Shown here: one piece after another, positions 6,881 through 9,344 of the stretch
Position numbering within the stretch: the stretch's first letter is position 1
How the letters are laid out: every line of letters starts with the position of its first letter
Assembly: GCA_002440705.1 (NCBI GenBank)
Contig: DJVA01000013.1
Coordinates: forward strand, 1-9,344
Length of the DNA stretch: 9,344 bases
From: Flavobacteriaceae bacterium UBA6268
GTDB lineage: Bacteria; Bacteroidota; Bacteroidia; Flavobacteriales; Flavobacteriaceae
Direction: 5' to 3'
Notes under the pieces: generated by a model
Told to the model about the DNA's origin: nothing
Database searches by the model: none
Seen by the model: only the letters and a program-made list of their open reading frames with translations
Position numbers and translations under genes: made by a program

Positions 6881-7318
6881 TTACTGAAAGGTATAATCAA
6901 TTTGAAGGATTCCGGTATTTTCAGTTACTTCGAACGATTGGGACTTCACCACTTCGCTGCCAACAGTTATCGTTAGCTGGGCGCTGTAATCTGTCCAAGA
7001 ATTTACACCCCCTGTCCCCGACACATAGATTCCGTTTTCCAGATAGGTAAGTTTCAAAAAGGTGCCTGCATCGACACTGGTTTGCGCATAGGTGTTACTG
7101 AACGGAAGGCTTTCAACAACCACGGTTTCCGTTTGGTTGTTAAGGGTTAGGGTAATGATCGCCTCACTGTTCCGGGTAGTGGTTACCTCAAATTTGATGT
7201 TCACCGTTTTGGGGTATTCGGGATTGGAATCATCCGAAGCACACGAAGATTGAATAAGGCATCCCATCAAAACAAGGCAGCATGCTATGGCTTTCAAAGC
7301 TTTATTTTTGGGGTTCAT
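6881..7318 (-). CDS. lipoprotein with a predicted beta-sandwich domain, function unknown
   Basis: From the ATG at 7318 the 145-residue protein has a lipoprotein signal. Two cysteines could carry lipid: C20 (LMGC) and C26 (IQSSC). C26 is preferred because ASDDSN follows, and acidic residues at +3/+4 are typical of surface-exported Bacteroidota lipoproteins. The rest alternates short beta-strands (VNIKFEVTTTRNSEAIITLT, and at the end LQIDYTFQ), which suggests an immunoglobulin-like or MmpS-like sandwich; this is a structural guess. The frame extends one codon upstream to a TTG, which I reject. The start overlaps the previous gene by 17 bases, so the two lipoproteins are probably translated together. 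Confidence 0.8.
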   Translation of the reverse strand: MNPKNKALKAIACCLVLMGCLIQSSCASDDSNPEYPKTVNIKFEVTTTRNSEAIITLTLNNQTETVVVESLPFSNTYAQTSVDAGTFLKLTYLENGIYVSGTGGVNSWTDYSAQLTITVGSEVVKSQSFEVTENTGILQIDYTFQ

Positions 7319-7874
7319 CAACAGGGTCTTTAAGGTTCATTTGTTTCACTTTTTCTCGTTGTTCTGCCAACGTTTTAACGCCATAGGCCTTTCTTTCAGC
7401 ATCCGATATTTTGGTTGTATCAATTTCCCCAAGCCTCCAAGGCTCGTCTCCCATTTTTTCGTACTGGGTTCCATAGATTTGTGGTTCGCCTTTGCTTAGC
7501 AAGTAGCGGTCTGTTGCCGCCGCAAAGAGCCATTTATTGACAGTTGAATCTTTTTCGATGGCCTTTTTCATTAGTTGTACCGCCAACCCGTAATCGGTCG
7601 AGTCGGTCCCGTGCTGGAAAATCATGGCGGCATTTTTAAGGTCCTTTCCGGTATTCACTTTTCCAGAATCCAGGAGTTGGCGTACCCTTAGCCTCCGTAA
7701 ACTGTCGTTTTTGTTAACCACAGACCAATCAATAGGGTTGGTCTTTCGGTCATTTTGGTCGTTTGTATACATTTCAACCAATGCTGCATTATCGAGGGCA
7801 ACGAACGCCTTTTCGGGTTCGGGCTTGCAACCGAATAACGCTAAAATGGAAAGGATCATTAAGGTCTTTTTCAT
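7302..7874 (-). CDS. lipoprotein of the DUF6624-like family
   Basis: A 190-residue protein starting MKKTLMILSILALFGC, a lipoprotein signal with the lipid cysteine at C16. The frame continues seven codons further to a GTG, but the ATG at 7874 fits the signal peptide better. Motifs, all in the order seen in a helical family I know from actinobacteria and Bacteroidota (DUF6624-like; the name is from memory): YTNDQNDRKTNPIDW (36-50), AAMIFQHGT (82-90), KWLFAAATDRYLL (114-126), GEPQIYGTQYE (129-139) and a later segment beginning ISDAERKAYGV and ending AEQREKV. The biochemical role of the family is unknown. It is transcribed with the lipoprotein 6881-7318 (17-base overlap), and divergently from 8063. 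Confidence 0.8.
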   Translation of the reverse strand: MKKTLMILSILALFGCKPEPEKAFVALDNAALVEMYTNDQNDRKTNPIDWSVVNKNDSLRRLRVRQLLDSGKVNTGKDLKNAAMIFQHGTDSTDYGLAVQLMKKAIEKDSTVNKWLFAAATDRYLLSKGEPQIYGTQYEKMGDEPWRLGEIDTTKISDAERKAYGVKTLAEQREKVKQMNLKDPVDEPQK

Positions 7875-8004
7875 AGTGTACTTGGCATGGCACACAAAAC
7901 CCGCGGTATTGCAAAACGATAGGATGGCTGCGATGATTTTGTGGTTTATAAAGTTACAATTTTTCTTTTACCAAAATACGCTGCTTTTGGCTAGCCGTTG
8001 TGCC

Positions 8005-8036
8005 TTGATGCAACTAATATTATTTTATTAATTTAG
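8005..8036 (+). promoter_or_regulatory. candidate Bacteroidota promoter for the 8063 gene
   Basis: TTG at 8005-8007 is followed after 21 bases by TAATTTAG (8029-8036), one base off TAnnTTTG and within the 17-23 spacing reported for flavobacterial promoters. The expected start would be about 20 bases before the ATG at 8063. The region is very AT-rich, so a chance match is possible. Confidence 0.35.
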
Positions 8037-8062
8037 TTGGAGTATAAATCAGTGTATTCCAA

Positions 8063-8614
8063 ATGGGAAAAAAAATTACATGGAATTCCGAGCGGCTATT
8101 AAGTTTATCGGCCATGACCATCAGTTTCGCCACTTTAATCATATTCATTTACCAAACCAACTTAATTAGGAAGCAAAATTATTTATCGATTTTACCGTAC
8201 CTATCTATTTCTACCTCTGATAATTCTGCGGCCAACTCATTTTCGATTTCCTTGGATAATTATGGGGTGGGCCCAGCAATTATTGAAAGCTCCACAATAA
8301 GCTATTTGGGTATAAAAGAAGACTTAAGGGAGTATGACAATGAGCTTTTAAAGTATTTAAAGGCCAAAGCGCCCATTTTAGATAGTATTGCGTCTATTTC
8401 TTATTCTACATTGGATAAAGGAGTGGCTATTCCTGCCGGAGAAAAGTATAACATACTCACCATTTTCAACTCAGAAGAAGACTATAAGCTGTACAAACGC
8501 ATCTTGGAAGATCTTATAGAAAAAGGGCTCTATTTTGAAATAAAATACAAATCCATTCAGGACGAACATTGGGTCATTAGCAATACGTCACAAGGCCCCC
8601 TAAAATTAGATTAA
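8063..8614 (+). CDS. single-pass membrane protein of unknown function
   Basis: A 183-residue protein with a short cytoplasmic start (MGKKITWNSERLL), one transmembrane helix at about 13-31 (SLSAMTISFATLIIFIYQ), then a positively charged NLIRKQNYLSILPYLSIS stop and a soluble beta-rich domain with no motif I can name (NSFSISLDNYGVGPAIIES, and a C-terminal EIKYKSIQDEHWVIS). The start pattern WxSE-LLSLSA...FIYQTNLIRKQ-Y is shared by a recurrent Bacteroidota hypothetical family, as I recall it. It is the only rightward gene, is visibly AT-richer than the genes at 3500-6300, and stands alone. Confidence 0.82.
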   Translation: MGKKITWNSERLLSLSAMTISFATLIIFIYQTNLIRKQNYLSILPYLSISTSDNSAANSFSISLDNYGVGPAIIESSTISYLGIKEDLREYDNELLKYLKAKAPILDSIASISYSTLDKGVAIPAGEKYNILTIFNSEEDYKLYKRILEDLIEKGLYFEIKYKSIQDEHWVISNTSQGPLKLD

Positions 8615-8621
8615 TAATTAC

Positions 8622-8638
8622 AACCTGAGGGTTTTTGG
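8622..8638 (+). terminator. weak hairpin with T-run after the 8063 gene
   Basis: Eight bases after the stop, AACC (8622-8625) can pair with GGTT (8630-8633) across a four-base loop, and Ts follow. The stem is only 4 bp, so this is a possible weak factor-independent terminator and no more. Confidence 0.2.
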
Positions 8639-8647
8639 GCAGTTTTG

Positions 8648-8818
8648 TTACGGGTTCTTTTGTTTTTTCAGTATTTTAATAATCCTATTGTTGATGATCT
8701 CCGACAGGTTCCAATTGTACAGTTTGGGGTCGGTGGTGCTGTAGCATGCCACAACAACGGCATCAATATCCTTATAATACGTTGCAAAACTCTGGTATCC
8801 CGGTACCCAACCGGCAGT
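8648..8818 (-). pseudogene. 3' fragment of a serine hydrolase (beta-lactamase family)
   Basis: On the minus strand the frame from 8818 to the TAA at 8650-8648 reads TAGWVPGYQSFATYY, then DIDAVVVACYSTTDPKLYNW and LSEIINNRIIKILKKQKNP (56 residues). This is the C-terminal end of class C beta-lactamase / penicillin-binding-like serine hydrolases: the GW-x-PG-[FY]-x-S motif, the Y...D..VVV..NS-like strand and the last helix. The catalytic SxxK and YxN motifs and everything upstream are missing. An in-frame TAA at 8821-8819 sits directly before it, and no start or signal peptide follows to the right. It is probably the leftover of a deletion; the downstream end (stop and last helix) is intact. Confidence 0.72.
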
Positions 8819-8921
8819 TTATATTTTTTGGTTAGATAAATGTAAGTAAAAATGTGAGGCTTTTCATTCTATTAACCATCAAAGCACTGCATTATAGCCA
8901 TCCTAAGTTGTGAGCAGTTTT

Positions 8922-9266
8922 TTATTCGGTTACATTGAAATTAATTTCTACTACTTTAGATACACTTCCAGGACTAGAACCATCAGAACCAGTAATAATT
9001 TCAATTTTTACTAAATCGGAACCAGAAAATCCTTCCTCGGGCTTATAAATATAGACAATTGTCTCGCTTCTATTTAATTCACTTATTTCATAATGTTCAG
9101 CCTGTTTTGAAATTTTAACACCTTCTTCATCTCCAAATCCTCCCAAATTATATTGATAGGTTTCCGAATTAGAAATAGTTACATTTTCTGTGGTAACATT
9201 TACATCATCGTTGGAACACGAAAAAAGACTAAATGTCAAGATTAAAATTAAAAGTGTTTTTTTCAT
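8922..9266 (-). CDS. small lipoprotein with Ig/cadherin-like domain, function unknown
   Basis: A 114-residue protein starting MKKTLLILILTFSLFSCSND, a lipoprotein signal with the lipid cysteine at C17; S-N-D-D follows, resembling the surface-export signal of Bacteroidota lipoproteins. The mature part is beta-rich with YQYNLGGFGDEEGVKISKQA and YIYKPEEGFSGSDLVKIEI, the latter matching the Y-x-P-x-x-GF-x-G-x-D motif of bacterial Ig/cadherin-like repeats. Such domains bind partners at the cell surface; no ligand can be named. The start is the ATG at 9266. Codon third positions are much more AT-rich than in the 3500-5400 genes. It stands alone between repeats and the serine hydrolase fragment. Confidence 0.85.
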   Translation of the reverse strand: MKKTLLILILTFSLFSCSNDDVNVTTENVTISNSETYQYNLGGFGDEEGVKISKQAEHYEISELNRSETIVYIYKPEEGFSGSDLVKIEIITGSDGSSPGSVSKVVEINFNVTE

Positions 9267-9271
9267 TATTA

Positions 9272-9297
9272 AGTTTAAATGTTTAAGAGTTTAAATG
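9272..9297. repeat. two 10-base direct repeats in the leader of the 8922 lipoprotein
   Basis: AGTTTAAATG occurs at 9272-9281 and 9288-9297, a period of 16 bases. It lies directly upstream of the ATG at 9266 (minus strand). The sequence is AT-rich; it may be part of the promoter/leader or only simple sequence. Confidence 0.5.
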
Positions 9298-9317
9298 CTT
9301 AAAGGTTTTTTCCAATT

Positions 9318-9344
9318 GCCCAACGCCTAACGCCTAACGGCTAA
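9318..9344. repeat. heptamer tandem repeat at the window edge
   Basis: Nearly four copies of a 7-base unit: GCCCAAC, GCCTAAC, GCCTAAC, GGCTAA. The array runs to the window edge and may continue beyond it. It is unlike the AT-rich sequence beside it. Confidence 0.7.

Noticed and set aside
7624..8031. 135-codon open frame on the plus strand
   Set aside because: It is antisense to the DUF6624-like lipoprotein for most of its length and continues into intergenic AT-rich DNA; nothing in it is recognisable.
8645..8839. 64-codon plus-strand open frame
   Set aside because: The minus strand of the same bases encodes a serine-hydrolase C-terminus with family motifs, so the plus frame is its shadow.
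9318..9344. CRISPR array start
   Set aside because: The units are 7 bases with no spacers, so it is a simple tandem repeat.

Overview
The window looks like a chromosomal stretch from a Bacteroidota bacterium, most likely a marine member of the Flavobacteriaceae; I cannot name the genus. The reasons are an outer-membrane TonB-dependent receptor with an N-terminal carboxypeptidase-regulatory-like domain, three short lipoproteins (two with an acidic stretch just after the lipid cysteine), and a promoter that fits the Bacteroidota TTTG-N19-TAnnTTTG pattern. Almost every gene lies on the minus strand; only one gene, at 8063-8614, reads rightward. No rRNA, tRNA, CRISPR array, integrase or insertion sequence was seen.

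Layout, right to left in the direction of most transcription. 8922-9266 is a small lipoprotein preceded by AT-rich and heptamer repeats. 8648-8818 is the 3' remnant of a beta-lactamase-fold serine hydrolase. 8063-8614 is an AT-rich, single-pass membrane protein of unknown function, divergent from an overlapping lipoprotein pair (7302-7874 and 6881-7318). 6391-6771 is a four-helix membrane protein, followed by 5436-6317, a putative secreted deaminase toxin. Its N-terminus resembles cargo proteins of extracellular contractile injection systems. Next comes a compact cluster: a half-size EamA transporter (4946-5389), a GNAT acetyltransferase (4485-4922), a DUF985 cupin (3976-4485, overlapping the GNAT stop by one base) and an SRPBCC/AHSA1 gene (3500-3928) broken by one in-frame TGA. 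At the left end, a conserved Bacteroidota membrane-anchored protein (2863-3387) precedes a TonB-dependent receptor (109-2475), with a 387-base leader between them.

Functionally, the left pair is probably a nutrient or metal uptake unit (receptor plus accessory protein). The middle cluster is a mixed metabolic/transport operon with a decaying last gene. The most interesting gene is the deaminase-like protein: it has HxE and PC...C zinc-ligand motifs, a contractile-injection-cargo-like N-terminus, a charged low-complexity tail, and no obvious immunity gene beside it. Several annotated starts differ from the longest open frame because those frames begin at TTG or GTG upstream of a much better start.
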